From contig OX393579.1 in the NCBI GenBank assembly GCA_947652605.1, positions 38,508,970 to 38,572,969 on the forward strand: a DNA stretch of 64,000 nt. The letters are read 5' to 3'. Below, piece by piece: positions 21,289 to 31,776 of this stretch. Source of the DNA: Elmis aenea (lineage: Eukaryota; Arthropoda; Insecta; Coleoptera; Elmidae). Within the stretch, counting starts at the first letter, position 1. Every line of letters begins with the position of its first letter. Position numbers and translations under genes: made by a program. The notes beneath the pieces were generated by a model that was given only the letters and a program-made list of their open reading frames with translations, had not been told where the DNA came from and did not search any database.

Positions 21289-22626
21289 GATACCATTTTG
21301 TTCAGTCAATTGTGTATCATCGGTTTTAAAATCGGTGACGATAAACCTGACCAGTATTATATAGAGCAACCATGCACTTTTCTGGTTGCATTTAAAACTG
21401 AGCTTTGTCATTCAATATTATGAAATAGCTGCAGATAAAATTTCATCGCTTTTGTGGACGTTAGCAATATCGTTATCACACGAATTTCGGTTTAATGGAC
21501 TAATGACTGCACACAATCGTCTACGCTAAGCAGTTCAGTGTACTGAAAATGATAAACACTCGTTTCATAAATGCTACGATCGTCGTAATCATGTCTCTTT
21601 ATTAGCGATTCGTATTTTTACAAAATAAGAAAGATTATGTCTCATCAACATGACATTTTATAAACATGTAACACATAAAAATATTAGTTTAGTCAGGGGC
21701 GTTCGCAGCATAAAGACAACTTATAGATAATGCCGTTTAGTACAGACATAATGGCGATCATTAAAAAATACTGATGAATCTCAACAATAAAAAAAAAGTT
21801 TAAACCGGCTCGTGCCTTATGAAGTTATAATTACCTAAACTAATATTAAAATGATGATTTCTCTAAAGTTTTACTAAGCAAACTCGGTTTCTTATCGTTA
21901 GCTGAACCACATGCTTAAAAAGAAACATACATTTTTAAATTCGTTTAAGGCAGAGGAGTGCATCCTTAAGCATTACTGTGTTAATAATTATCGTTTAACT
22001 ACGTGCACTTCAAGATAATTTTATATTATAATAATGTTTACGTTTTGATTATTATTTTATACACCACTTTGGTATCATCGTAGAAATAATGGCTTACAAA
22101 ACAGAACAGAGGAAACATCTTGTTATATGGTAGAAGGATGGCAATTAACAAAAGTCATTCTGAGAAAAATTAAACTTAGTACATGAAGTTGATTTAGCAG
22201 ACACAACCCTGTTTAAAAGTGAACAACCAGAACCGGACAATGTTGCCCTATTTACCAACGATACTTCCACATAAATTGAATCTTCTGTTTCTAAAAAAAA
22301 ACTCATAACTTAAGAACTTATTGTTAGACAAATGGAAAAACACAAAACTGGGAACAAATGTGATTTATGGGGTTAAAAATATAATAAGAACGCATTTTTC
22401 TAGACTAAAATAATATGTTAAAAATGGCAAGAAGTTAGAAGAATTTTTAGGTCTGTTTATAGGTACAGAATGAAACAATCAATTACCACAATTAACGTCT
22501 AACATAAGTAGGTACAGTATTAGTTGGTGCATCATATCTTTTTACCGGTGCGCTTCAAATCTATTAAATTTATCATTGTGTTTAAATTTTTGTCACTAAT
22601 ATTTTCTTACTTTATAAGTAGTAAAA
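21289..22626. other. AT-rich sequence, nothing recognised
   Basis: No domain or repeat pair seen on either strand. Confidence 0.5.
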
Positions 22627-22891
22627 ATGCATGTCACTAATCACTTTCATATTCGTTATATTTTGCTATATCACTTCGAAAAAGGATGCACTGTAGCACA
22701 GTCATTTTGCGATCGCAACGAACTCTTTGGTGAAGGAACGATCGGTGAAGGTTAAGTTCGAAAATGGTTCAGTCGTTTCAAATCCGGCAACACAAGCCAA
22801 AAGAATGAGAAAGGAAGAGGTCGTCTGTCTGATTTTGATGATCAGGCTTTTCAGACAACCGTGGAATACGACGAAAGTTTGCCGTTCACGG
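22627..22891 (+). pseudogene. mariner transposase, N-terminal DNA-binding part, interrupted by a hAT MITE
   Basis: From the ATG at 22627 the frame gives HIRYILLYHFEKGCTVAQSF and NELFGEGTIGEG, one in-frame stop, then VRKWFSRFKSGNTSQKNEKG and RGRLSDFDDQ. This is the paired helix-turn-helix region of mariner transposases: the F-E-x-G-C-x-x-A-x-S recognition helix, the W-F-x-R-F-K-S-G-x-x-S linker, and the G-R-G-R-L AT-hook-like motif. The similarity stops exactly at the hAT MITE inserted after GTTCACGG. Sequence beyond 23467 does not obviously continue the catalytic domain, so the gene was probably already truncated. Confidence 0.85.
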
Positions 22892-23459
22892 CAGTGGCGT
22901 AGGCAGGGGGCGTCAGAACTCCCCCATAGGTTCGCAATAAGTCGTTATAGAGCTGGAAAACTGTAAATTTTGTGCTTAAAAAAAAAGGTCTTTGGTTCTT
23001 TTAAAACACGTTGACGGACAAAACGGCTATAGCCGTCATACAAAATTCCAAATGCTGTGACACGACGGCTGCAGCCGTCATTTATTTTAATCGGCTATGT
23101 GACGAGACGGCTACAGCAGTCGATTTGCCCGTTTAAAAGTATGTTCTTCAACATATTGTGCCACTATACAAATCACTACCAGAATCCTTGTGTCACCCTA
23201 GGTGGCCTAGGTACATCTAATACAATCCCACAACCATTTGAAAGCATATAACAAAAAATATCAGGGTCACAACATGAACCTAACCTAAATATTGAGTGTC
23301 CGTCAACGTGTTAACCATTTATTAACCTCCGCAATTATGAAACCATCAAACACCCTGCTGCAAAAAACTTAAAAAGAGACTGGTGACCGAAAAAATAGGT
23401 TCTCGGCTCTTTTTGCGTAAATTAACCCCCCCCATGAAAGCATCCTGCCTACGCCACTG
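22892..23459. mobile_element. hAT MITE inserted in the mariner fragment
   Basis: The ends CAGTGGCGTAGGCAGGGGG and CATCCTGCCTACGCCACTG are inverted. Duplication GTTCACGG (22884-22891) / GTTTACGG (23460-23467), 7 of 8. It contains the smaller element at 23005-23310. The open frames within are not protein-like. Confidence 0.9.
23005..23310. mobile_element. TTAA-flanked MITE nested in the hAT MITE
   Basis: CACGTTGACGGACA on the left (from 23007) pairs with TGTCCGTCAACGTG on the right. TTAA precedes the left end (23001-23004) and follows the right end (23311-23314), suggesting a piggyBac-type insertion with two extra A at the left. Internally the palindrome ACGGCTRYAGCCGTC recurs near 23027 and 23066, with a decayed third copy near 23107. 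Confidence 0.65.
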
Positions 23460-23467
23460 GTTTACGG

Positions 23468-24220
23468 TCTTGCTAACGGTAAAATGCCTATCGCACATCT
23501 CAACATTTGCGTAATTCATTTTGAAGTTTAAGAGGTGACAACATAAAAACACCTGTCAATTCTACTTAATATGAACAATAACAATGGTAAGCACCAAAAG
23601 GAATAGTTTAATTGTAGAATATTTAATGGTGCATGTTTACTTATTTTATTATTCTCCTACATTTATTCAAATTTGTGAAATAAAATATAAACTTAATTTT
23701 ACCGCTCCTCTGTAGAGAAGTGTAACTCCGAAAGGAGACGTCTAAGGGAAAAAAGTATATAAAAGCTCCCCGTTAATTTTTAATAAGAAATTGCTTCCCA
23801 AATATTTTTCGCAATATTTAAGAATCATCCCGTTTATTTGAAGCATACAGTAGTTGTATACCAAAACTGTTTGGCAAGTTCTTTTTTTTATTATGCAGAC
23901 AAGAAATGCTTTAAAAAATACATAAATAAATGATTTTAATTAGGCCTATTTATATTATCTATTGTTAATTTTACATAAATGTATATTGTATAATAATATA
24001 TAATTTTAACTGTAAACAAACAATTCATCTTAAATTATAGTACAAATGAAAAATACATGGTTCATCACAAAAAAAAAACTGTTAAGTAAAATATTATTAA
24101 AAACATTATATTGTCTTTTTTATTGGCAACTGACAATTATGGTAATAAAATTTGAACGTCCAAATTAGATATTTTGTTCAACATTATTTCTCAGTCACAA
24201 GCGATGTTTTTTAAACTCGA
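23468..24220. other. AT-rich sequence, nothing recognised
   Basis: TATATAAAAG at 23756 is TATA-like, but no gene follows it. Confidence 0.45.
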
Positions 24221-24228
24221 TTTGTAAC

Positions 24229-24659
24229 CAGGGGTTTGGAGCAGTCCAATTTTTTAATTGCTCCGCTCCAGCTCCGCTTCGGCATCAAAATGCCTGCTCC
24301 GCTCCATGCTCCAAATATTGTTATATAATAATATAATATGTAATATTGTTAACATTTTTTAAAAAAGTTTTTTGATTTAAAAAAATTTTATCGAATGTGT
24401 AGAAGTTGGTCAAAAATAACAATATAATATGACCTTAACAAAAAAGTGGTTAAATAAATGTTTAAAAAAACAAACTATTATTCTTCAAACGTTGAAAAAA
24501 AAAAGAAAAAAAAAAGTAGTTTTAAAAAAAATTGTACATAATAAACCGGAGCAGTGGAGCAATCAAAAATACTTGCTCCGGGCTCCGCTCCAGCTCCGGG
24601 CAAAAACCCATTGCTCCACTGCTCCGTGTTCCAACTCCGTGCTCCGCTCCAAACCCCTG
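24229..24659. mobile_element. hAT MITE built of GCTCC/GGAGC motifs
   Basis: The ends CAGGGGTTTGGAGCAG and CGCTCCAAACCCCTG are inverted, with a perfect 8-bp duplication TTTGTAAC (24221-24228, 24660-24667). Both ends are arrays of GCTCC(G/A) variants (CTCCGCTCCAGCTCCGCTTC; GGGCTCCGCTCCAGCTCCGG). The AT-rich centre includes TATTGTTATATAATAATATA and has no coding sequence; overlapping open frames on both strands are by-products. Confidence 0.95.
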
Positions 24660-24667
24660 TTTGTAAC

Positions 24668-25409
24668 AAGATTAAAACATAACAACTACATCTCATTTTC
24701 CTGTATACACATTATGAATTTCTACCTAGTCTAAGACTTGGATGTAGAAATAATCTTTGTAAATACCCCAAAATTTACACTACAACGAAGTAAAATAAAC
24801 ACTAAAACTAAATTGTACTTTCAGTCGGTTTATTTAAAGTAAATATAATCCAAGTCAGCTTATACGGAGTATATTCCCTACTGTTTTGTCTTAAGAAAGA
24901 AATATAAAAACTCATCCCACGAAACTGCAGAACGTGACTTTTTAAATAACTTCCTTCTTAATAACAGCAGAAGTTAATTAAGTTCCGCATGCATACTTTT
25001 AATACTTTCTAACAATTAAGTACATTTAAACGCGCAATATTGTGATACTTTTAAACTTGTTGAAGCTGCGGTATATGTTAATTGGGTAGTTGTAGGGATA
25101 ATACAACCCGTAAAGATGGTATGATATTTCATAAAATTTAATGAAATTTGCAAAAATTACCATTTTAAGTTGTAGCATTCTCATTAATAAGACAATTAAA
25201 AGTCAGCTTTAAGATAAGATTTAATTTCAAGGAAGAATGTAATAGCTAGGAGGTTACCAGGATTTTATTAATAAACAGAAACAAAAACAATTATTAATAA
25301 GGAGAAAAGAAACAAAAACAAAAACAATTAATAATAAGGAGAAAAAAAGACGGCAAAATTAAAAAATAATGGAATTTTTGTTACAATTAAAACATAAAAT
25401 TTTGAAGTC
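24668..25409. other. AT-rich sequence, nothing recognised
   Basis: A short AAC/AAT-rich imperfect direct repeat (AAACAAAAACAATTATTAAT) lies near 25280-25340; otherwise nothing. Confidence 0.45.
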
Positions 25410-25424
25410 AATCTCAATATAGTC

Positions 25425-26482
25425 AGCTCCTGGAGTCATATCTATCTCAGCGAACGTTTAAGATCAAAATGGTAGACGAATACTCAAAACTTCAGTTTAT
25501 AAGAGCAGGTGTACCTCAAGGAAGTGTCCTTGGACCGGTATTGTATCTGTTGTATACACATGACATTCTAGAAACACAAAACGTAAACTCGCCACATTTG
25601 CTGACGACACCGCAGTTCTAACTTCTAACTGCAGGAGCAACCATATAAGAAACAACAGAAAATCTCCAAAGCGCAATTAATCAAATATATGCATGAACAA
25701 AGACAAAACAATGGCATATAAAAATTAACGATGAAAGATCTGTTCACGTTAATTTCACGAACAAAAGAATAAACTACCTACCAGTGTATCTAAATAATAA
25801 CATAATCCCTTGCAAAAAGACTGCTAAATATCTTGGCCTAAACTTAGACGTCAAGTTAAAATGGAAGGAACATGTCAAAAAAAAAACGGAACAGCTGAAG
25901 ATAAAGTATAGAAAGATGTATTGGCTGATAGGAAGAAATTCCCAGCCTTATATCCAAAACAAACTGCTCCTATACAAACAGGTGCTCAAGCCTGTTTGGA
26001 CATATGACCTACAATTATGGGGCTGTACAAAAACGAGCAACTACAGCTGTCTTCAAACATTCCAAAACCGTGTATTAAGGAGCATAGTAAATGCTCCTTG
26101 GTATGTTCGGAACAGGGCCGGATTTAGACTTGATAAGGCCCTAAGCTATTTGAGATATGGGGCCCTTTATAAGTCCAGATATTATATGTCAGTGCCAAAT
26201 ATGCCAAATATATAGATAAAATATTTTTTTGGGGGCCCCTAAGAAAGTTGGGGCCCCAAGCTATAGCTTGTGTAGCTTATACGTAAATCCGGCACTGGCT
26301 CGGAACAGCGATTTACACCGGGAACTCCAGGTTGAATCTATCCAGGAAGAATTTTAAAAAGCTGCCAAACGCCATGAGGAGAGGCTCCACAGACATTCCA
26401 ACATTGAAGTGCTCCAACTTCTCGATAATTAAAAACTAGTTCGTAGGCTCAAAAGGATTAAACCCTTTGAACTTGTGTAGAC
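25425..26482 (+). pseudogene. Jockey-type ORF2 (reverse transcriptase) fragment, frameshifted, split by a MITE
   Basis: The frame shows AGVPQGSVLGPVLYLLYTHD near 25505 (RT motif with PQGS) and ATFADDTAVL at 25591-25620 (catalytic FADD box). After frameshifts, 25784-26112 reads KTAKYLGLNLDVKLKWKEHV, YRKMYWLIGRNSQ, LKPVWTYDLQLWG and RVLRSIVNAPWYVRN, the thumb/connection region typical of Jockey-clade elements. A 185-bp hAT MITE follows; the frame then resumes as SDLHRELQVESIQEEF, a stop, and ends RRLKRIKPFELV-stop near 26481. Five-prime truncation near 25425 removes endonuclease and RT amino end. Non-functional. Confidence 0.9.
26113..26297. mobile_element. 185-bp hAT MITE in the Jockey ORF
   Basis: The ends CAGGGCCGGATTTAGAC and GTAAATCCGGCACTG are inverted, with duplication GTTCGGAA (26105-26112) / GCTCGGAA (26298-26305), 7 of 8. 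Internal GGGGCCC blocks (GATATGGGGCCC, GGGGGCCCC, TTGGGGCCCC) are the iterated motif. Its removal with one duplication rejoins the RT frame at PWYVRN-SDLHREL. Confidence 0.95.
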
Positions 26483-27147
26483 TTAGTGTACAAAAGCAGA
26501 GTACAGTGCTATGTAGTAGTAGTGTAGTGATTAAATTGTAATCGTGACTAGGATTGGCCATTGGCGACCTCCACACTTAAAAATAAACGTAGCAAATTAG
26601 GTTAAAGTTAAAATTATTATTAATATATAGGATTAGGTGCATTGCAAATTTTAAATAATAAAAAAAAATCTCAATGAGCACATCTATACAACTGAAGACA
26701 AAACATGAAAAAAAAACACGATTAAAATTATATCGAAATTCATCTGACTTAAATTTTTGAGTAGACACTATTGGCATCATTTAATTATAAGAGTTGCAGA
26801 ATTGATTAAATGCAACAAAATTGCATAATTTTAAGTTGAGTAGCTTGATTTATAAAGCAACCACTATTATTATAATAAAAATCTCTAGTTGGGTATGAGT
26901 TGTAGGGTGGTATACAATAATAACAAGCAACTGGTTAATAAAATACCGTCTACATTCTGAAAAATCAATAAGTTGTATTATTTTAAAGAAAATGTAGTAA
27001 GGTAAACAACAATGAAATAATACGTTTTATTTTATCAGTAACATAATAAAAAGAAACTAAAGAACTAAAAACTTAATAAAAACAAGGACAATTTGAAAAT
27101 ATTTTAAATGAAATAAAAGTTATTAGTATAAAAACAAATTATAAATG
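26483..27147. other. Jockey 3' UTR, then AT-rich sequence
   Basis: Sequence to about 26600 is probably the element's 3' UTR (AATAAACG near 26581 could be its polyadenylation signal). Nothing is recognised afterwards. Confidence 0.4.
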
Positions 27148-27155
27148 TTTAGTAG

Positions 27156-27809
27156 CAGCCACTGAGAACGGAACGAAAATGAAAACGTTTACCGAAATTT
27201 TTATAAGAACGAAAACGAGACTATTACTTTTCGTTTAAGATCGAAAACGAAATGGTTTTAACCGGTAATAGAACTAAATAAATTTTTTTCATTAACACAA
27301 ATATGAATTTACCGTTTATGCTGAGGGAGTTCCACCAATGCAGTAAAATATGTCACTTTACATAAGTGAGCTTCACTTTTCTTCATATTATAGGCTATGT
27401 ATTTACAATTTTGTGTATTACAAGTAACGGTACAAATATTCTCTCTTTCTAATATGTTGATTGGATCATAAATAAATAATATACACTTAATTGGACAACA
27501 AAAGGGCGCCTAATACTCACGTCAGTTTAACAGTTTCAAAATAAAACATTTGACGTTGATGATCTATGTTCTATGGTTGGTACAAACTACAATAAATTTA
27601 TGAAAATCAGTTTCACACTTTGTAGTAATTCGCTTTGGATTGTTAATAAGGATCAAAAACCGAACATATCGCCGTTTACAATTTAGCGATGGACCAACGA
27701 TTGCTAAGAAACAAAAATAGAAATGTAAATGGACTTTAATTAAATTTAAAAAAAAAACACACATTTATTACTAAAAGTAGAAAATAATATTTTTAGTTTC
27801 TAGTCCCTG
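27156..27809. mobile_element. hAT MITE of the GAACGAAAAC family, long copy
   Basis: The left end CAGCCACTGAGAACGGAACG and the right end TTAGTTTCTAGTCCCTG match the two ends of the element at 62625-62891. Duplication TTTAGTAG (27148-27155) / TTTAGTAC (27810-27817), 7 of 8. The left 130 bp are runs of GAACGAAAACG variants; the rest is AT-rich with no coding sequence recognised. Confidence 0.85.
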
Positions 27810-28004
27810 TTTAGTACTGACAGTTTATTTTAATATGCCATGCAGTCATCCAATAGTTTTCCTTAATTTAAATATTTTAACGAATAGCAAATTTGATCGA
27901 TACAAATTAACAAATAAAATCAAAGAAACAGACCTAAATACTTTTTCCAAAGTGTTTCAGATTTTCGTTTTTTTTTTTAAATTTAAATTTTAGTTTTTGG
28001 AAGT

Positions 28005-28725
28005 TTGAAGGAACTGGGAGAGATCACAGGTAGAATGGCAGAAGCAGCACAAAAAATGGGATTAAGGATAAACGAAGATAAGACCAAGCTAATGAGAATA
28101 GGACAACAAACAATAGAAGACAGGCTAATGGTAGGGGAATTTGAGGAAGTAAATGAATTTGTGTACTTGGGGACACTTCTCACAAATAGAATGAAAGAAG
28201 AAAAAGCCATAAAACTGAGAATTCTGAAAGCCAACAAAAGTGCAGGAGCTTTAAATAACCATATAAGAGCAAAACAATAATCTAGGAGCACCAATACGTT
28301 TGTATAAAACAATACTAAGACCTACAGCGATCTATGGGTGTGAGACCTGGGTACTGAACAAAAACGCAAAGGAAGCCCTAAGAAGATGGAAAAGAAAGAT
28401 AACTGGGAAAAGAATGGGACGAAAGAGAAGAAGAGAACAGATTAGGAATATATAAGAACAACGAACGAGGAGGTATATACAATTTTCAAAAAAGCAACCA
28501 GACAAAGTAATAAATGCCAGAAGGATACAATGGCTAAGGCATATTGAGAGAAGGGACGACAGCAGAATAATAAAAGAGCCCACATTCAAGAAAAAAAGAG
28601 GAAGACCCAGAAAAAGATGGAGAGAAGTTGTGGAGGCAGAACTAAGAGAGGAAAACATAAGGAATTGGAGGAAGAAAACGAAAGAGGAAGAGTGTGGAAA
28701 AACATTACCAAGCTCTGGGCCTAAA
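28005..28725 (+). pseudogene. LINE reverse transcriptase C-terminal fragment (RTE/CR1-like)
   Basis: The frame from 28005 reads MAEAAQKMGLRINEDKTKLM, VYLGTLLTNRMKEEKAIKLR and ILKANKSAGALNNHIRAK, then a +1 shift gives LGAPIRLYKTILRPTAIYGC and ETWVLNKNAKEALRRWKRKI. After a stop come RRIQWLRHIERRDDSRII, KKRGRPRKRWREVVEAELRE and NIRNWRKKTKEEE. This is the post-catalytic part of a non-LTR RT with the C-terminal R-G-R-P-R-K-R-W tail common in insect endonuclease-RT elements; the YADD box is upstream and lost. Clade assignment is uncertain. Codons are purine-rich, so the opposite strand also stays open (shadow). Confidence 0.8.
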
Positions 28726-30556
28726 CGGCCTTCAAAATAGCTTTTATATATCATAAATGAAATATGAAAATTGATTATTTTTACTATTTTAAGGTAAACG
28801 AAAAAAAAAAACGTATTTTGTAATGTATGTTATATCTTCGCTGCGTTTTTTTTTTTCGAATAGCAGAAAAGTTTACTTTTTATTACACCTTATTTTTCTG
28901 GGGTATTTTTATCATGTTTTATATCATATGTTATATTTATTGTCTAGAAAACTTTTATGTTTTAAAGAGTTTATGGGCGTCAACTCTGCATAATTTTTCG
29001 ACTATTAGTACATATACAACTTAGAATTTTATTGAACTTATGAAGCATTTAATTTATTAAACTTAACTTTTGAAATTAAGTATTGCGTACGAGGTCAAAT
29101 TGCAGCAATTAACTTAATCTTTTATAATTAAAATGCATGCAAAAATAGTGGTCACTTATAGGTGGTATTCAAAAAATTTAGTTATTTCTTTACTATTCAC
29201 ATACAGCTGTTGTAACAATGGAAACTATAATGATTGTGATTATTTTTTGTTGACTTTAATTGTCATTTTATTATCCTTTGTTTGACCCAGTAATTTGTTC
29301 AGAGTTTATTAGTGTAGGACAAGTGTTTTGTGAAGCTGGTCTATAACAGTTAATTTGGTGCATTAAATCGTTTAAAAAGAGCATTTGGTAGAAATAATAT
29401 AAGTGATTTTTTGTTTAACTTACATATTGCTAGTACAGTTATATCGCGAATTAGAAGTGGGATTGAAAAATAACTCCTAATAAACATTACTTCAAAACTG
29501 TGTCAATGTGTTTCTTAGTTTGCTCATGAAGTGTGCTCTGCATAAAACGTGCGATTGAGTCTACCTTCTCCATATTCGCCGCAAAGCGGCAATATCTTGG
29601 TTCACCTCGCCATGTAGAAGTGCCGAGCATGCACTTGTATAATAACTATATTTGCTCTTTTCAGCATATTCCATGGGGGGAAAACGAGAAGCAAATTTAG
29701 CAGATTATTGTTTATATTAAGCTCGTTCCACTTTACGGTACAATAGATACAGTATCCGATTTGCACTTTAAAATAAAATAAAACGTTAATTAAATGAAAC
29801 ATCACCATATTTTTCGTAATAGTACACTAAAAATAGTTCTCTTTGCATTAAATGATACATTTTTCAGTTTAATAATCTTTTGTCTTTAACTTAAAAGAAA
29901 TTATAAGTACAATAAAAACAGGTTTAAATGCAATATCTAAAAGAATCTGTTAATATTATAATTTGTATTAGAATACAGTATAGAATTTTCATTTAAGTAA
30001 ACATTTAGGTCACTTATTTTCTCTTTTTATGAAATATATAATTATCAATAGTTTTATTCTATTATTTTTACCTAATTTCATTAATATTTTATTTAAATTT
30101 CTATTTCTACCAAGAAAAGCTTATTCCAAACAAAATAAAAAAACCCATATTTTGTTTCAGCAAATATTTTTTAGAACTTGCCAAAAGTTGATCATTTCAT
30201 TTCAAGCCGTTTTATCATGTTTTCTATTTCCAACAAAATTGTTGATCACTAGAATGACTCATTCAATATTAAAAACAAGCTTAACTAAAAATCACTTACT
30301 TTTTTTTTAAAGAATCAAAGTTGTTTTAAATTAAGCTTATCTGTATGATAAACAAAAATAGGTTGTTGTTGTTAATGTTTTGCGTTTTTTCCTCTCCCTA
30401 TTTTACTTTTATTACGTCATGGCATAGTTTATTTAAATTATGGAGGCCTGTGATTTACCAAAAAGTTAAATGTGTATAAAAGTATTTAAACTTATTTTTT
30501 CGTTGATTTCTTAAAAATCGTGTTGTTTAGTTTAAGGGCTTACAAAATTGTTCAAT
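28726..30556. other. AT-rich sequence, nothing recognised
   Basis: About 1.8 kb with only low-complexity open frames (for example the K/F/N-rich 93-codon frame at 30029-30310). No repeat pair seen. Confidence 0.5.
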
Positions 30557-30765
30557 TTGAAATCTTATTCTTGAGGCTTTCGCGGCCGTTATCCATAATA
30601 CAATCTTGGTTTCCGGGTTTGGAACCGCGTCTTCTATATTTAGAAGTAGTTGACGACTGTCGTTTTGAAAAAGACCAAGACACAATGGTCGAAACGTCAA
30701 CTACTTCTAAATATAGAAGACGCGGTTCCAAACCCGGAAACCAAGATTGTATTATTGAAATCTTA
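30557..30765 (+). mobile_element. Palindromic retro-insertion with 11-bp duplication, Penelope-like tail candidate
   Basis: TTGAAATCTTA is duplicated at 30557-30567 and 30755-30765 around a 187-bp insert. The insert starts TTCTTGAGGCTTTCGCGGCC and is mostly a perfect inverted repeat with 60-bp arms (30595-30654, 30696-30755, the last base shared with the duplication). The 41-base spacer contains TGAAAAAGACC...GGTC-GAAACGTC, reminiscent of a hammerhead-type core (CUGANGA-stem-GAAAC). Together with the GCTTTCGCGGCC phrase this suggests a Penelope-like element remnant. Open frames on both strands simply reflect the palindrome. Confidence 0.55.
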
Positions 30766-31095
30766 ATTGTTTTACAATTAAATAGACACATTTTAAAGAT
30801 AAATAGTTAATTCATGTAAAGAATCTAAATTGCAGCTATTTAAGTGGCCTCAGATTTTTAGACTTAATTTGTTTTCAAAAATTTCAGAACATTTCTTGGT
30901 TCAGTTATATGCTATTGGGTATTTTAAAGCTTATACACCTTAAGAAATGAGCATTCTTAGAAAACTACTTGCATTTACAAGAGTGTCTTTACAGGAATAA
31001 ATCCCAAAACGTTAAAAGATTTACTTATAAATTTTTGAAAATTTACTATAAATTCTTTATTTATGAAAATAGAACAAAATGTTATGTAGGTTTTT
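30766..31095. other. AT-rich spacer
   Basis: Nothing recognised. Confidence 0.4.
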
Positions 31096-31097
31096 TA

Positions 31098-31774
31098 CAT
31101 TGTGACCCATTTTAAAGCGGATCACCCCTATTAAAAGTTTATTTATGATCTGATTTTTATGATTTTTTTTTAAACGATAAAGCATCTAAGACTGTACCTA
31201 CTTTGGCACCCTATTTAAAAATTTAGTTTACACTCACAAAGCCTACTATGATTTTTTTTATGTCAAAATTGGCAAAATATGTTTAGCGAATTTTTTATCT
31301 AAAATCTGACTAGGTACACCACTGGATTTGGGATACCCTCAAATGAGTTTGTACCAAATTTTATGAAAAAGTATTTATTATTAAGAGATTAATAATTAAT
31401 TCAATATTTGTGTTTAAATTGGCAACGCAGTGATCTATGCTATGTAAAAAATAAAAGTTAGAGTTGGCATTAAAACAAAATGTTATTTGACGTAAGATCT
31501 TTTAAATAAGCAACAATTTATTCGTATCAGTATTAAAATCTCAACTTTGAATTTTCGATGGGTGAACAACTAAATTTACAAGAAAAAAATTGGAAAAGAC
31601 AAAGAAAATATAAAAAATATTTTTTATGAAATTTGGTACAAACCCATTTAAGGGCATCCCGCAGTGGTGTAGTCAAATTTTAGATAAAAAAATCGCTAAA
31701 CATGTTTTGCCATTTTTGACATCGAAAAAATAAACTTTTTATAGGGGTGATCCGCTTTAAAATGGGTCACACTG
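31098..31774. mobile_element. Foldback element, CATTGTGACCCATTTTAAAG family
   Basis: The ends CATTGTGACCCATTTTAAAG and TTTAAAATGGGTCACACTG are inverted with TA on both sides (31096-31097, 31775-31776). Pairing continues inward through GCGGATCACCCC, AGTGGTGTAG and TTTGGTACAAA blocks for about 280 bp, leaving a centre of about 200 bp. Confidence 0.9.
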
Positions 31775-31776
31775 TA

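Noticed and set aside
23756..23765. TATA box (TATATAAAAG) as a promoter
   Set aside because: No initiator, open frame or homology follows within the next kilobase; such strings are common in AT-rich DNA.
24429..24734. 101-codon plus-strand and 72-codon minus-strand open frames
   Set aside because: Both span the end of the GCTCC hAT MITE and have no domain; composition follows the repeat.
28332..28754. 140-codon minus-strand open frame rich in F, L and S
   Set aside because: It is antisense to purine-rich LINE coding sequence; the plus strand shows the real RT motifs.
30520..30810. Two mirrored open frames SIIQSWFPGLEPRLLYLEVVD on opposite strands
   Set aside because: They read the two arms of a perfect palindrome; identical peptides on both strands are expected from symmetry.
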